NCBI RefSeq assembly: GCF_002095535.1
Contig: NZ_MLJI01000002.1
Span: 1,015,752-1,079,751, forward strand
DNA length: 64,000 nucleotides
Direction of reading: 5' to 3'
Source of the DNA: Pantoea cypripedii
GTDB lineage: Bacteria > Pseudomonadota > Gammaproteobacteria > Enterobacterales > Enterobacteriaceae
Shown here: one piece after another, positions 1 through 8,555 of the stretch
How the letters are laid out: each line of letters opens with the position of its first letter
How positions within the stretch are numbered: position 1 is the first letter of the stretch
Made by a program: the position numbers and the translations under genes
The notes under the pieces: model-generated
Databases searched by the model: none
What the model saw: only the letters and a program-made list of their open reading frames with translations
Told to the model about the DNA's origin: nothing

Positions 1-9
1 TTTTTTAAA

Positions 10-219
10 ATGCTTAACATTTTGGATGATGCGGAATATTACCATGCTCATATCGAAGGTTTTGCAATGCTTCAGATTTTTCCTTATCAACCAGTCATTC
101 AAAATGATGCGTTGAACAAAACTTTTCTTCTGTTTTCCAGGTTCAACACAACGGATTTAAGAGTGAAGTCATCATATAATGAACTTGAAGAGCAGGTGTA
201 CTCTAAGCTTAAAGATTAA
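10..219 (+). CDS. Hypothetical protein, 3' part of a gene that may begin before the window
   Basis: An open frame of 69 codons from the first ATG. The three codons before that ATG up to the window edge are also open, so the gene may start upstream. The DNA is AT-rich like the next gene. The product is small, with no recognisable motif, signal peptide or membrane segment. The stop lies 17 bp before the next start, so the two are probably co-transcribed. Because the downstream product resembles an AbiEii-type nucleotidyltransferase, this could be the end of its partner (AbiEi-like antitoxin or another small protein), but nothing in the visible residues proves that. Confidence 0.5.
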   Translation: MLNILDDAEYYHAHIEGFAMLQIFPYQPVIQNDALNKTFLLFSRFNTTDLRVKSSYNELEEQVYSKLKD

Positions 220-236
220 CAAAAAAGGAATTTAGT

Positions 237-1010
237 ATGGAAGGTGAAGCTTTTTTAACAGAGTATATGCATCAATATGCTGATGATTATATTCTCATCG
301 GTGGTAATGCATGCGCATTAAACTTTGAAAGTGTTGGTGCTGACTTCAGAGCGACTGTTGATCTAGATATAGTTCTTATTACTGAAAGTACCAATGACCA
401 ATTTTACGAGCATTTATGGAATTACATTTTCGAACATGGTTATGAGGGGAAAGTGTACAGGGGAAGCAATGCAGGAGGTTCAGCCTATCGTTTCATCCTA
501 CCTGAAGAAAATCGTGTTCCAAATGTGCCTGCACAAATAGAGCTTTTTTCCAGGAAACCGGATTACTTCAATGAAGTCTTTGCCAAAAGGTCCCACATTA
601 CCCCGATCAAAACAGGCCAGGGGATCTCAAATTTTTCTGCCATTTTACTTGATGACGATGTGTATGAATTTATAAAGTCGTCAAGAACTTCATTGAAAGG
701 GATTTCAACAGTAAATCTTGAGTGCCTTTTCGGACTTAAGTCAGTTGCATGGCACAGCAATCAAGCCCTCTTTGATGAAAAGAAAATCAACGACAAGAAT
801 ACAATACTTAAGCATCCACAAGACATGATTAGTATTGTTAGTGTGATTGAAGACCCTGAAATTACTTTATTTCCAGCTCAGATATTTGACAGTTTGCAGC
901 ATTCAAGAGAGCGCCTCTTAAGTCAGGATGTTCGCGCAGAATTACAAGCAACACCGCCCAGCATCGATATTACGATTGAGTACATAGATACTTTCGTCGC
1001 CAGAAAATAA
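237..1010 (+). CDS. Nucleotidyltransferase-fold protein, AbiEii/toxin-like
   Basis: 257 residues, preceded by a good ribosome site (AAAAAAGGAA, 5 bp before ATG). Near the N-terminus it has GGNACAL at about residues 22-28, followed by RATVDLDIVL at about 38-47. This G-G-x-A then T-x-D-L-D arrangement is the active-site signature of minimal nucleotidyltransferases such as AbiEii/DUF1814 proteins, with the two Asp as predicted metal ligands. AbiEii proteins are toxin components of type IV toxin-antitoxin and phage-defence loci. The remainder shows no extra domain I can name. No downstream partner is present; the only candidate partner is the upstream fragment cut by the window edge. The fold assignment is moderately sure; a toxin role is inference. 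Confidence 0.6.
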   Translation: MEGEAFLTEYMHQYADDYILIGGNACALNFESVGADFRATVDLDIVLITESTNDQFYEHLWNYIFEHGYEGKVYRGSNAGGSAYRFILPEENRVPNVPAQIELFSRKPDYFNEVFAKRSHITPIKTGQGISNFSAILLDDDVYEFIKSSRTSLKGISTVNLECLFGLKSVAWHSNQALFDEKKINDKNTILKHPQDMISIVSVIEDPEITLFPAQIFDSLQHSRERLLSQDVRAELQATPPSIDITIEYIDTFVARK

Positions 1011-1604
1011 GTCTTACCTGCTCCGAATAAATTGCATACAGCAATGTTAAGTAGTGAAATACTTAACGCGCTTTTGTAAAGGTTCACTTCTGGCACTGGA
1101 CAGACGTTGATGAGGATGCCCTCTCTGACTTTCTGGCGTAGCAGGATCACCAGCCCGTTTCGCGGGGCAGGTGGTTGACATACGAATGTAAACGCAACAT
1201 TCTGTGCGCTGGTTATCTGCCGGGGCCTATCATGTGGATTATTCGCACAGGTGGAATATTACGGTGTAGGTAATGGGCATAGCCACTTGAGTTTCCAGAA
1301 TGGCAAGGAAACTAAACGCGGGACAGTAAAAAGGTCGCTGATGCGACCTTAAGATAAAAAACATTGGATTGAGCACAGATATACGCGAGCCTGTAAATAA
1401 TTCTGTGTAACTCCTTCCTGTTAAAGATGATCGCTCAGGCGGTTACCGAACTCGATAATAAAACGGTTGTGTCTGGTAAGCTGGTAATGACTGCCTGTTC
1501 AGAGATGGAGACGCGATGCCTTCATCCCTTTACAGCAAACCGTAACAAATGCGTGCAGCCATTGACCTGGGCGGTATTCATGCCGCCCCCTGCCTTCTAT
1601 CACG
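1011..1604. other. Intergenic stretch without a convincing gene
   Basis: About 590 bp. A short open frame at 1067-1138 ending in VDEDALSDFLA and an open frame at 1427-1612 have no ribosome site or recognisable product; the first could be the decayed end of a gene. A perfect 8-bp hairpin (AAGGTCGC, 4-nt loop) lies at 1331-1350 but has no proper T-run, so it is only a weak terminator candidate for either direction. Confidence 0.5.
1331..1350. terminator. Possible weak terminator hairpin
   Basis: Perfect inverted repeat AAGGTCGC / GCGACCTT with a TGAT loop. It sits beyond the 3' end of the MHS transporter gene (minus strand) and beyond the nucleotidyltransferase gene (plus strand). There is no clear T-tract on either strand, so termination is uncertain. 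Confidence 0.35.
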
Positions 1605-2954
1605 CTATTTAGCATCGTCGATCAATGAGAGATCGCGGCCACGGGTTTCCGGGGTAAAGAAGGTGGTAATAAAGCCCACCAGTGACATGCCCCCGACATA
1701 ACAGGCGACAGACCACCAGGCGTTGCCGGTGTAATACAACAGGATTGATCCCACCATCGGGGCAATCCCCCCGGAAATAATCGCGCTGAACTCGCGGGCT
1801 ACCGCCACGCCCAGATAGCGATTCTGGCTGCCAAACATCTCCGGTAACAGCGAGACCTGGGGGCCGAGCATACTGGGAATGCCGATACCAATGCCGATAG
1901 CGATGACCGCGACGCTGAGCGTGACATCGCCGGTCGAAAGACCGAACCAGGCAGGGAAGGCAAACAGGATCATGCCGAGGCAGGCATAGCGTGATAGCGG
2001 AACGCGGCCATATTTGTCCGACAGCCAGCCAAAGAAGGGGACGCAGACTAAGCCAATAAGACAACCCAGCACAATTGCCAGCGAGCCAAGTGCCGCGCTC
2101 ATTCCTTTCACCGAGGTGATATAGCTCAGCGTCAGGGTGTAATAGATGTAGGAGTTACCGTTCTCCGCAATACGCAAGCCAATCCCGCGCAGCAAAGAAG
2201 GTTTGGAGGTTCTCAGCAATTGTTTCACCGGATGCTCAACGGTGATGTCTCTGGCCTCCAGCTTCACGAACGTCGGGCTTTCCTGCAATCGATAACGGAT
2301 AAACAACGCCACGATCAGCAGGACAACTGAAGCGAGAAAAGGAATACGCCAGGCACCGCCAAGCAAAACGCTATGGTCCAGCGTTCCCAGCCAGACGTAA
2401 GCGCCTGATGCCAGCAGCAGGCCGCCAGGAATGCCGATAAAGGGAAGTGACGCATAGTATCCGCGTTTTTCAGGCGGCGCATACTCCGTCATCAGAATGG
2501 CCACCCCGGCCTGTTCTGCGCCTGCTCCCAGACCCTGTAACAACCGCAGCAGGATCAGCAAAGCCGGTGCCAGCATACCAACCTGCGCGCTGGTGGGTAA
2601 CAGCCCCATCAGCGTCGATGAGGCTCCCATCAATGAAATGGTGGCGATCAGCACAAACTTTCGCCCCAGCCGATCGCCTAACAGGCCAAAAAAGATGGCA
2701 CCCAGCGGCCTGACAACAAAACCAATGGCCAGCGTGGCGAAGCTGGCAATCAGACCAGCGGCGGGACCCAGTGCTGGGAAAAAAAGCTGACCGAATATCA
2801 GCGCGGATGCCATGCCATACAGCGCGTAATCATAATATTCGATAATGGTGCCGATGACGCTGGCCTGACTTGCCCGCCTCAGGTTTTCCTTTGAAATATT
2901 CCTGTCCACTGCATTTACGGCGGCTGGCGATTCTATTGATGAAATTTCAGTCAT
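1605..2954 (-). CDS. MFS transporter, metabolite:H+ symporter (MHS/ShiA-like) family
   Basis: 449 residues with about 12 predicted membrane segments, the usual size for the family. The N-terminal IIEYYDYALYG segment and the GDRLGRKFVL loop between TM2 and TM3 are hallmarks of the MHS branch (ShiA, ProP, KgtP relatives), which import organic acids, shikimate, betaine or related solutes with protons across the inner membrane. The gene lies downstream of and in the same direction as the SorC regulator and apionate operon, but a 308-bp gap with an inverted repeat separates them, so it probably has its own promoter. The substrate cannot be read from the sequence; a second sugar-acid importer for the neighbouring pathway is possible. 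Confidence 0.85.
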   Translation of the reverse strand: MTEISSIESPAAVNAVDRNISKENLRRASQASVIGTIIEYYDYALYGMASALIFGQLFFPALGPAAGLIASFATLAIGFVVRPLGAIFFGLLGDRLGRKFVLIATISLMGASSTLMGLLPTSAQVGMLAPALLILLRLLQGLGAGAEQAGVAILMTEYAPPEKRGYYASLPFIGIPGGLLLASGAYVWLGTLDHSVLLGGAWRIPFLASVVLLIVALFIRYRLQESPTFVKLEARDITVEHPVKQLLRTSKPSLLRGIGLRIAENGNSYIYYTLTLSYITSVKGMSAALGSLAIVLGCLIGLVCVPFFGWLSDKYGRVPLSRYACLGMILFAFPAWFGLSTGDVTLSVAVIAIGIGIGIPSMLGPQVSLLPEMFGSQNRYLGVAVAREFSAIISGGIAPMVGSILLYYTGNAWWSVACYVGGMSLVGFITTFFTPETRGRDLSLIDDAK

Positions 2955-3262
2955 AGGAACCTCAGGTCAACGAAAAGGGGATGTTCAAAAGATTAATAAA
3001 CGATCTTTTGTTTGATGCTTTTTATCTCATTTAGTCGAAGGTATTTCAGGGTTTTCCAGTAAAACCCAGTTTGTCGACATAAATGCTGAGATAATCAGGC
3101 TACCATCCATCCCGGGTGGTTGATGAGATGTTGATCATGTGTTTATTAAGTGTTCATAAGTTTATTTTGGAGGGATTGCCTTGTTGAAAGGTTACGAATC
3201 ATATAGCAGGGCAAATATGGAGGGGCATAGGTCAATTGCCCCCTGAAGGAGATGTGAGGAGA
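2955..3262. other. Intergenic region with candidate operator
   Basis: 308 bp between the regulator gene stop and the MHS transporter start. It contains the inverted repeat GGGTTTT (3049-3055) / AAAACCC (3061-3067) with a 5-bp spacer, a plausible operator or small hairpin in the transporter's upstream region. No ORF or RNA gene seen. Confidence 0.4.
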
Positions 3263-4231
3263 TTACTTTTTCGACAGGCTGAGGATAGTGCGGATGTTTT
3301 GTGCCGTGGTGGCAATGATATCAATGGCACCGGTACGCAGCGCACCGAGAATCGCCATCGCTTTGGTGTTCTCCGAGGCTACGGCAATCACGCAGGGGAT
3401 CTTGCGCAATTCATCAATGCTCAGTCCAATCACACGATCGTTCATCACGGTGTCGACATGCTCCCCCTGCGCATTGAAGAAATCATACCCGGCGATGTCT
3501 CCGGTAACGCCCTGATTCACGCTGGCGTCGATAATTTCATGCGGGGTGAACCAGCCCAGCTTCACCATATAGCTGTTTTCATTCATATCACCGATGCCCA
3601 CCAGGGCGATATCGGCTTTGCGCGCGCGATCCAGCGTTTCTTTGATGGTGCCGTTCTGCATAAATGCTTCTTTTAACGCGCGGTTTTCCACGTAGGCCGG
3701 GGCATACAGGGATTCACTGGTACCACCAAACTTCTTCGCCAGACGACGGCTGATATGGTCAGCATTGATGGCATCACCGGGGCGGTGCGTCCCGCCGATG
3801 CCGCAAATGAAGTGGCAATTACGCATCGGTACCTGACCGGGATGATCGGCGACCGCCGCTACGTTGCTTCCCTGGCCGACAGCGACCACGGTGTTATCTT
3901 TCAGTGATTGAGCCAGATGGGAGGAAACCAGTGCGGCGACCTGGCGACGTTGTTCTTCCGCATCCTGGAGATCCAGCGCGATCAGCGCCCGTTGCAACTG
4001 CGGAAAACGCTCCAGCAGTTGTTGCTCCAGACGGGTACTGAATACCGGGTGGTAGCGCACGTTGATCTCGACGATACCTTCTTCGCGTGCCCGCTTCAGC
4101 AGACGGCCAACTTTAATACGTGAAATACCAAACTTACGCGCAATCTCTTCCTGGGTAATTTCATCCTGATAATAGGCAACGGCAATTTCCGTCAGCAGCT
4201 CGGCATCCTGAGATAGCGTGTTTTTATTCAT
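3263..4231 (-). CDS. SorC/DeoR-type sugar-sensing transcriptional regulator (EryD-like)
   Basis: 322 residues, typical for the SorC family. The N-terminal helix-turn-helix spans about residues 24-50 (DEITQEEIARKFGISRIKV), followed by the C-terminal sugar-phosphate-binding domain related to phosphosugar isomerases (VVAVGQGSNVAAV, ALVGIGDMNENS, GVTGDIAGYDFF). Such proteins bind DNA as tetramers and respond to a phosphorylated pathway intermediate; EryD of erythritol catabolism is a known relative. It is the last gene on the minus strand after apnO, 121 bp away, and is the natural candidate regulator of the apionate operon and derI, probably sensing a tetrulose phosphate. The effector is inferred. 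Confidence 0.85.
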   Translation of the reverse strand: MNKNTLSQDAELLTEIAVAYYQDEITQEEIARKFGISRIKVGRLLKRAREEGIVEINVRYHPVFSTRLEQQLLERFPQLQRALIALDLQDAEEQRRQVAALVSSHLAQSLKDNTVVAVGQGSNVAAVADHPGQVPMRNCHFICGIGGTHRPGDAINADHISRRLAKKFGGTSESLYAPAYVENRALKEAFMQNGTIKETLDRARKADIALVGIGDMNENSYMVKLGWFTPHEIIDASVNQGVTGDIAGYDFFNAQGEHVDTVMNDRVIGLSIDELRKIPCVIAVASENTKAMAILGALRTGAIDIIATTAQNIRTILSLSKK

Positions 4232-4300
4232 TGGTTAACCTGCCTGGCAGCGAGATGTCTGGGTGAGTCGATATGCAATAGGGAGGAGTTATATCACTGA

Positions 4301-4339
4301 TACGGCTCGCTTTGCCAGACAGCGGCATCGCAAGCCGTA
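4301..4339 (-). terminator. Hairpin between apnO and the regulator gene
   Basis: On the minus strand TACGGCT and AGCCGTA (plus an inner GC pair, one mismatch and an inner TGCC/GGCA stem) form a long hairpin in the 121-bp gap downstream of apnO. There is no U-run, so it may be an mRNA processing or attenuation element rather than a full terminator; it could lower regulator expression relative to the catabolic genes. Confidence 0.35.
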
Positions 4340-4352
4340 ATCATCATCACGG

Positions 4353-5210
4353 TTAACGGCGGATTGCGTCAATTTTCAGCATGCGGGCGATAACGATATC
4401 CAGTTCTTTCTGGTCAAAGATTTGTTTCCAGTCTGGTTTGACGATTTTCTCACGGCCATATTCCATGGCGATCATGCAGGCATCGGAGAAGGGGTTGGTG
4501 GCACGGAACGCCACCGCCAGCGCGATCTGAATATGACCATACAACATCGCTTTCGCCGCTTCTTCCGGGACGCCGCTGTGTTTGACGGTTTCGTCCAGCG
4601 CTTCTTTCATAAAGGCACCGACCATGCAGGCCACGGTTTCCACCAGCGTCGGCTCCAGATAGGCCAACTGGGTCACGGTCACCCAGTGGACCTGCTCAAC
4701 CGGGCCGTACATCACGCTGATGACTTTACTCAGCTCCGCTTTCTGTTCATCGCTGCCGGTTTCATAGGACGCAGCAACGTGCTGAACGGCGGCCACGCCA
4801 CCAAAGGCATCGGCATGTTCTTCTTTGGTATAACGCGCCAGAAACACTGAAGGGTGGCAGGGGTGCGCCACGGCATATTCGATGCCATCACGGTGAGCAA
4901 TCAGGTTGGCATAGGCTGCGGCCGGATCGAGGGTCAGCAGCACGGCACCTTTCTTCATCTGCGGCACCACACCTTCAGAGACTTTACCCAGTACGATATC
5001 CGGCACCGCCAGAATCACCACGTCACTGAGCGGCACAACCGACGCTGCATCCGACAGCTCACGTCCCTGGGCAGTCACCTGCTCCTGGGCTTTCGGTGAA
5101 TTTTCGCAATAAAACACCTGATAATCGCTTTTCTGGAAATTGGCAGAAATACGCATGCCCATTTTGCCGCCTGCGCCAATCACGGTGATAGTCTTCAGTG
5201 TATTGCTCAT
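4353..5210 (-). CDS. apnO: D-apionate oxidoisomerase
   Basis: 285 residues. The N-terminal Rossmann fold has VIGAGGKMGMRIS (about residues 10-22), and the C-terminal all-helical part resembles the 6-phosphogluconate dehydrogenase / ketol-acid reductoisomerase type. ApnO oxidises and rearranges D-apionate to 3-oxo-isoapionate using NAD+. The assignment rests on the fold, the length and above all the company: OiaX-, LerI-, LerK- and DerI-like genes, the exact set for the decarboxylating D-apionate route. The oiaX gene lies 5 bp upstream, in the same operon. Databases often name this family 'phosphogluconate dehydrogenase C-terminal domain protein'. The family is confident; the exact substrate is an inference from context. 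Confidence 0.75.
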   Translation of the reverse strand: MSNTLKTITVIGAGGKMGMRISANFQKSDYQVFYCENSPKAQEQVTAQGRELSDAASVVPLSDVVILAVPDIVLGKVSEGVVPQMKKGAVLLTLDPAAAYANLIAHRDGIEYAVAHPCHPSVFLARYTKEEHADAFGGVAAVQHVAASYETGSDEQKAELSKVISVMYGPVEQVHWVTVTQLAYLEPTLVETVACMVGAFMKEALDETVKHSGVPEEAAKAMLYGHIQIALAVAFRATNPFSDACMIAMEYGREKIVKPDWKQIFDQKELDIVIARMLKIDAIRR

Positions 5211-5215
5211 GGTTA

Positions 5216-6025
5216 TTACTCCTGATCTTGTTTACTACGTAAGAATTCCACGGTGCGGCGCGTCCATTCGGCTTCGCGCTCGCAGGTCAGGCTGGCGTCG
5301 TCCTGCCACGGCAGCCAGTGTTCAACGATCTGATTGATACCTTTTTCCGCCGGACGCACGCTGGCGATCATGCGGTCGTAATCGAGCAGGCCTTCCCCCA
5401 TCGGGCAACCAGCAAAGGTAAACCCAACCCAGCCATCACGGCGGGTAAAGGCGAAATCTTTGATATGCAGATTGCCAACGCGGGCAGCGGTATTGGCAAT
5501 CACCTGCTCAGGCAGTTCCAGCCCGGCCACGCAGTTAGCGGGATCGAGACACACCCCGAGCCATGGCGAGAGGAATTTGTTGATCACCGACATCATGGCG
5601 GCGCTGTTGACCTGCTCATAGGTCTCCAGACACAACCGTACCTGCTGGCGGGCAAAGTCCGGCAGCACGGCGGCGATCAGTTCAGCGGCCTCTTCCAGCG
5701 AGGGGCGATGATCGGCGGTGTAGAACATGGAGCGCACCACGCGCGCATCAAGGATTGCGGCCATGTGTAGATAACGGCGCAGATGGGCGGTGCCCAGGCC
5801 ACGGGTGCCGAGTTCCAGGGTAATCCCCAGCGCATCGGCCTGCTGACGCAGTGCCTGCAACTGTTCGTCTGACCAGCTTTCAATCGCCGGATAATCGCAA
5901 ATCTGGAACACCGAAACATCCAGCTCCGCAGTCTGCTCAAGCATCTGGCTGAGCGTCAGTGGATGCGGGACTTTCGCTGACATACGCCAGAAAAACGCAT
6001 AGGTACTGAGTCCGATACGGCTCAT
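5216..6025 (-). CDS. oiaX: 3-oxo-isoapionate decarboxylase (xylose-isomerase-like TIM barrel)
   Basis: 269 residues of the sugar phosphate isomerase/epimerase TIM-barrel superfamily. Predicted metal ligands typical of this fold are visible: the Glu in LCLETYEQ, the Asp in CLDPANC, the His in NLHIKDF and the Glu in IVEHW. In the known apionate pathway OiaX decarboxylates 3-oxo-isoapionate to L-erythrulose. The start codon overlaps the lerI stop by one base (TAATG), indicating translational coupling, and apnO follows 5 bp downstream. On sequence alone it could be any xylose-isomerase-like epimerase; the neighbours make OiaX the best call. Confidence 0.72.
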   Translation of the reverse strand: MSRIGLSTYAFFWRMSAKVPHPLTLSQMLEQTAELDVSVFQICDYPAIESWSDEQLQALRQQADALGITLELGTRGLGTAHLRRYLHMAAILDARVVRSMFYTADHRPSLEEAAELIAAVLPDFARQQVRLCLETYEQVNSAAMMSVINKFLSPWLGVCLDPANCVAGLELPEQVIANTAARVGNLHIKDFAFTRRDGWVGFTFAGCPMGEGLLDYDRMIASVRPAEKGINQIVEHWLPWQDDASLTCEREAEWTRRTVEFLRSKQDQE

Positions 6026-6801
6026 TAACGGATCTCCTTTAAAAGCACACTGGCTTCATCAACAATCTGCGCCAGCGCGTTCGGGTCATGGGCGAAACGG
6101 CCGAGGAACAGCCCATCGACGCTGCCTCCCAGACGCTGGATCAGCCCCGGCCCGGCGCTGCCGCCGTAAATCACCTGTAAGGTAATACCGGGTGGGGTGG
6201 GTAACTGACGCAGGCCAGCGCACACCGTCCGGATGTAGTCATCCGGCGCGGGCTGCGGAGCGCCAATTGCCCATTGTGGTTCGTAAGCAAACAGCAGGCT
6301 GCCGCGCAGGCCCTGTTGTTCCGCTTCTGCCAGCGCTTCGGCCAGCTGTTGTGCACAGAGTGCAATCGCCTGTTCGGGGCTACCCTCATGTTCTTCGCCA
6401 ATGCACAGCACCGGCGTCAGGCCATGACGTAATGACATCGCCACCTTGGCGGCGATTTGGCTTTTATCTTCATGAAAATGCCGACGACGTTCAGCGTGGC
6501 CGATTTCCGCCAGTGAGCAGCGCAGCTCCTGCAACATGCTGGCGCTCACTTCGCCGGTCCAGGCGCCGTTTTCCGCCTGACAGACGTCCTGGCCGCCGAA
6601 ACGCACCGGCGTATCGGCAAAGATCTCCGCGACCGCCGGGATAGCCGGGTAAGCAGGTAATACAAATAACCCGATCTCACCGCTCTGAATCGCCGGATGG
6701 CGCTGTGCCAGCCCGGCGGCATCACGACACCATGCCAGCGTCTGCTGATAGCCAAAGTACATTTTAAGGCTGACGCCGAGCCAGACTTTCGGTTGCGCCA
6801 T
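6025..6801 (-). CDS. lerI: L-erythrulose-1-phosphate isomerase (triosephosphate isomerase paralogue)
   Basis: 258 residues with the complete triosephosphate isomerase catalytic set: Lys13 (VSLKMYFGY), His102 (EIGHAERRRHFHE) and Glu174 (FAYEPQWAIG), plus the phosphate-gripping loop YGGSAGPG near the C-terminus. Such TIM paralogues in tetritol and apionate clusters (LerI/EryH) convert L-erythrulose 1-phosphate to D-erythrulose 4-phosphate. Divergence from housekeeping TpiA (ERRRHFHE in place of ERR.yf.E) and the operon position support this. It starts 3 bp after the lerK stop. Confidence 0.8.
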   Translation of the reverse strand: MAQPKVWLGVSLKMYFGYQQTLAWCRDAAGLAQRHPAIQSGEIGLFVLPAYPAIPAVAEIFADTPVRFGGQDVCQAENGAWTGEVSASMLQELRCSLAEIGHAERRRHFHEDKSQIAAKVAMSLRHGLTPVLCIGEEHEGSPEQAIALCAQQLAEALAEAEQQGLRGSLLFAYEPQWAIGAPQPAPDDYIRTVCAGLRQLPTPPGITLQVIYGGSAGPGLIQRLGGSVDGLFLGRFAHDPNALAQIVDEASVLLKEIR

Positions 6802-6804
6802 GCT

Positions 6805-8553
6805 TCAGGCTCCCTGCTCGGTCGTCGTGGCCGGTTCTTTCAGCAGGCCACCGACGATATTCACCACCATCGCCAGCGAAATCGCTCCGGCATCCGGTGT
6901 ACCCAGGCTCTTTTCCGCCAGTGGACGTGCGCGGCCCATTTTGGGTAACAGCTGTGCGGTGGCCTGTGCCGCCTGATCGGCAACCTGCGCCGCCTCCAGC
7001 CAGGCATCCGTCAGCGTCTTGCCTTTGGCGACGGCGGCATTCAGGCTATCGCTGAACGGCACCAGTACATCCACCATGGTTTTGTCACCGGGGCGGGCTT
7101 TGCCAAAATGCATAATGCCTTCTTTGGCGTGCAACACCCCGTTGGCGACGCGCTGTGCATCGGGTGCCTGCTGATCGCCAAGCGCAGTACCAAGCGCCGT
7201 CAACGCCACGCCCCACAAGGCTCCGGAGGTTCCACCGGCTTTATCTGCCCAGGCATCCGCAGCACGACACAACAGGCTTCCTGCACCGGCACCGCGTGCC
7301 GCGACATCACGGGCTTTTGCCACCGCACCGAGGGAACCACGCTCCATCCCGATACCGTGATCGCCATCGCCCGCAACGGCATCTATATCTCCCAGTTTTT
7401 CTGCATTGCGTTGCAGCATGGCGGCGACCGCCTCAAGCATGTGCAGCACGCGCTGCGCACTTTCCTGCGATTCCGTACTGGCCTCGGGCAGGGGTTCTTC
7501 TGCGCTTTCCACACATTCGGCGGCGCTAAGTGGTTCGGCGGCGATCACGCTGCCTTTGCGGTAGGCGGGGGTATTGGCCGGGGCGCGCCAGAAGGTTTCC
7601 AGCTCATCATCCAGCCACATCAGAGTGAGGGAAGCACCGGCCATATTGAAGCTGGTGACGAACTCGCCGACATCCGGTTCCACCACCTGCAATTGTGCTT
7701 CTGCCAGCAATTGCGAGACGCGGCGATACACCACAAACAGTTCTTCATATTTGACTGAGCCGAGACCGTTCAGGATTACCGCGACACGTTGTCCAGCCGG
7801 GCTTCCGATGTCTGGCGGCAGTTCACCCAGCAACCGATCGACAAAGATCTCCGCCAGCACATCAGCACGCGGAACATCGTCTTCTTTGATGCCGGGTTCA
7901 CCGTGGATACCCATACCCAGCGCCATGCGTCCTTTTTCCACTTCAAACAGCGGATGCGTTGCCCCTGGCAGGCTACAGCCGGAAAACGCCACGCCAAAGG
8001 AGCGGGTACGTTCGTTAGCGTGTTGCGCCAGTTTCAGCACCGCTGCGAGGTCATAACCCGCTTCAGCTGCGGCGCAGGCTGCTTTAAATACCGTGAGATC
8101 ACCGGCCACGCCGCGGCGTTTCTCGCGCTCGCTGACGCTGGCACTGGAGATATCATCGGTCACCGCCAGCACTTCGCAGGCAATGCCCTCAGCGCGCAGA
8201 CGTTCATAGGCCTGGCCGAAATGCAGCACGTCACCGGCATAGTTGCCGAACATCAGCAACACGCCTGCGCCATTATGAGCGGCGCGCGCCACGTTATAGA
8301 TTTGCTGCGCAGAAGGGGAGGCGAACAGATTTCCCATCGCGGCCCCGTGTGCCAGACCCTGTCCAACCAGACCGGCGAAGGCCGGATAGTGACCGGAGCC
8401 ACCGCCCACCACAACGGCGACGGTATCCGGCTGGCTGCGTGTGCTGCGCACCACACCGCCGGGTACCTGACGAACTTTGTCGGCGTTAGCAGCGACAAAT
8501 CCTTCAATCAGTTCAGCGGCAAAGGCTGAAGGTTGGTTAAACAGGTACGTCAT
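6805..8553 (-). CDS. lerK: L-erythrulose kinase (DhaK-DhaL fusion, ATP-dependent)
   Basis: 582 residues, the length of single-chain dihydroxyacetone kinases. The DhaK domain (about 1-330) has the substrate motif GGGSGHYPAF at 50-59 and MGIHGEPG at about 214-221, whose His217 matches the residue that forms a hemiaminal with the ketose. After a Glu/Ser-rich linker at about 340-365, the DhaL nucleotide domain carries GDGDHGIGM around 396-404 with the Mg-binding Asp residues. In this context it should phosphorylate L-erythrulose made by OiaX, giving L-erythrulose 1-phosphate. The gene lies 2 bp after the MFS importer and 3 bp before lerI. Dihydroxyacetone activity cannot be excluded. Confidence 0.8.
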   Translation of the reverse strand: MTYLFNQPSAFAAELIEGFVAANADKVRQVPGGVVRSTRSQPDTVAVVVGGGSGHYPAFAGLVGQGLAHGAAMGNLFASPSAQQIYNVARAAHNGAGVLLMFGNYAGDVLHFGQAYERLRAEGIACEVLAVTDDISSASVSEREKRRGVAGDLTVFKAACAAAEAGYDLAAVLKLAQHANERTRSFGVAFSGCSLPGATHPLFEVEKGRMALGMGIHGEPGIKEDDVPRADVLAEIFVDRLLGELPPDIGSPAGQRVAVILNGLGSVKYEELFVVYRRVSQLLAEAQLQVVEPDVGEFVTSFNMAGASLTLMWLDDELETFWRAPANTPAYRKGSVIAAEPLSAAECVESAEEPLPEASTESQESAQRVLHMLEAVAAMLQRNAEKLGDIDAVAGDGDHGIGMERGSLGAVAKARDVAARGAGAGSLLCRAADAWADKAGGTSGALWGVALTALGTALGDQQAPDAQRVANGVLHAKEGIMHFGKARPGDKTMVDVLVPFSDSLNAAVAKGKTLTDAWLEAAQVADQAAQATAQLLPKMGRARPLAEKSLGTPDAGAISLAMVVNIVGGLLKEPATTTEQGA

Positions 8554-8555
8554 TA

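Noticed and set aside
563..760. Minus-strand ORF inside the nucleotidyltransferase gene
   Set aside because: Opposite-frame shadow of a convincing gene; no ribosome site, no motif.
1067..1138. Short frame ending VDEDALSDFLA
   Set aside because: Only 23 codons without start or ribosome site; could be a gene remnant, but no family match that I can defend.
1427..1612. Small plus-strand ORF before the MHS transporter stop
   Set aside because: No ribosome site, composition not protein-like, overlaps the 3' end of the transporter gene.
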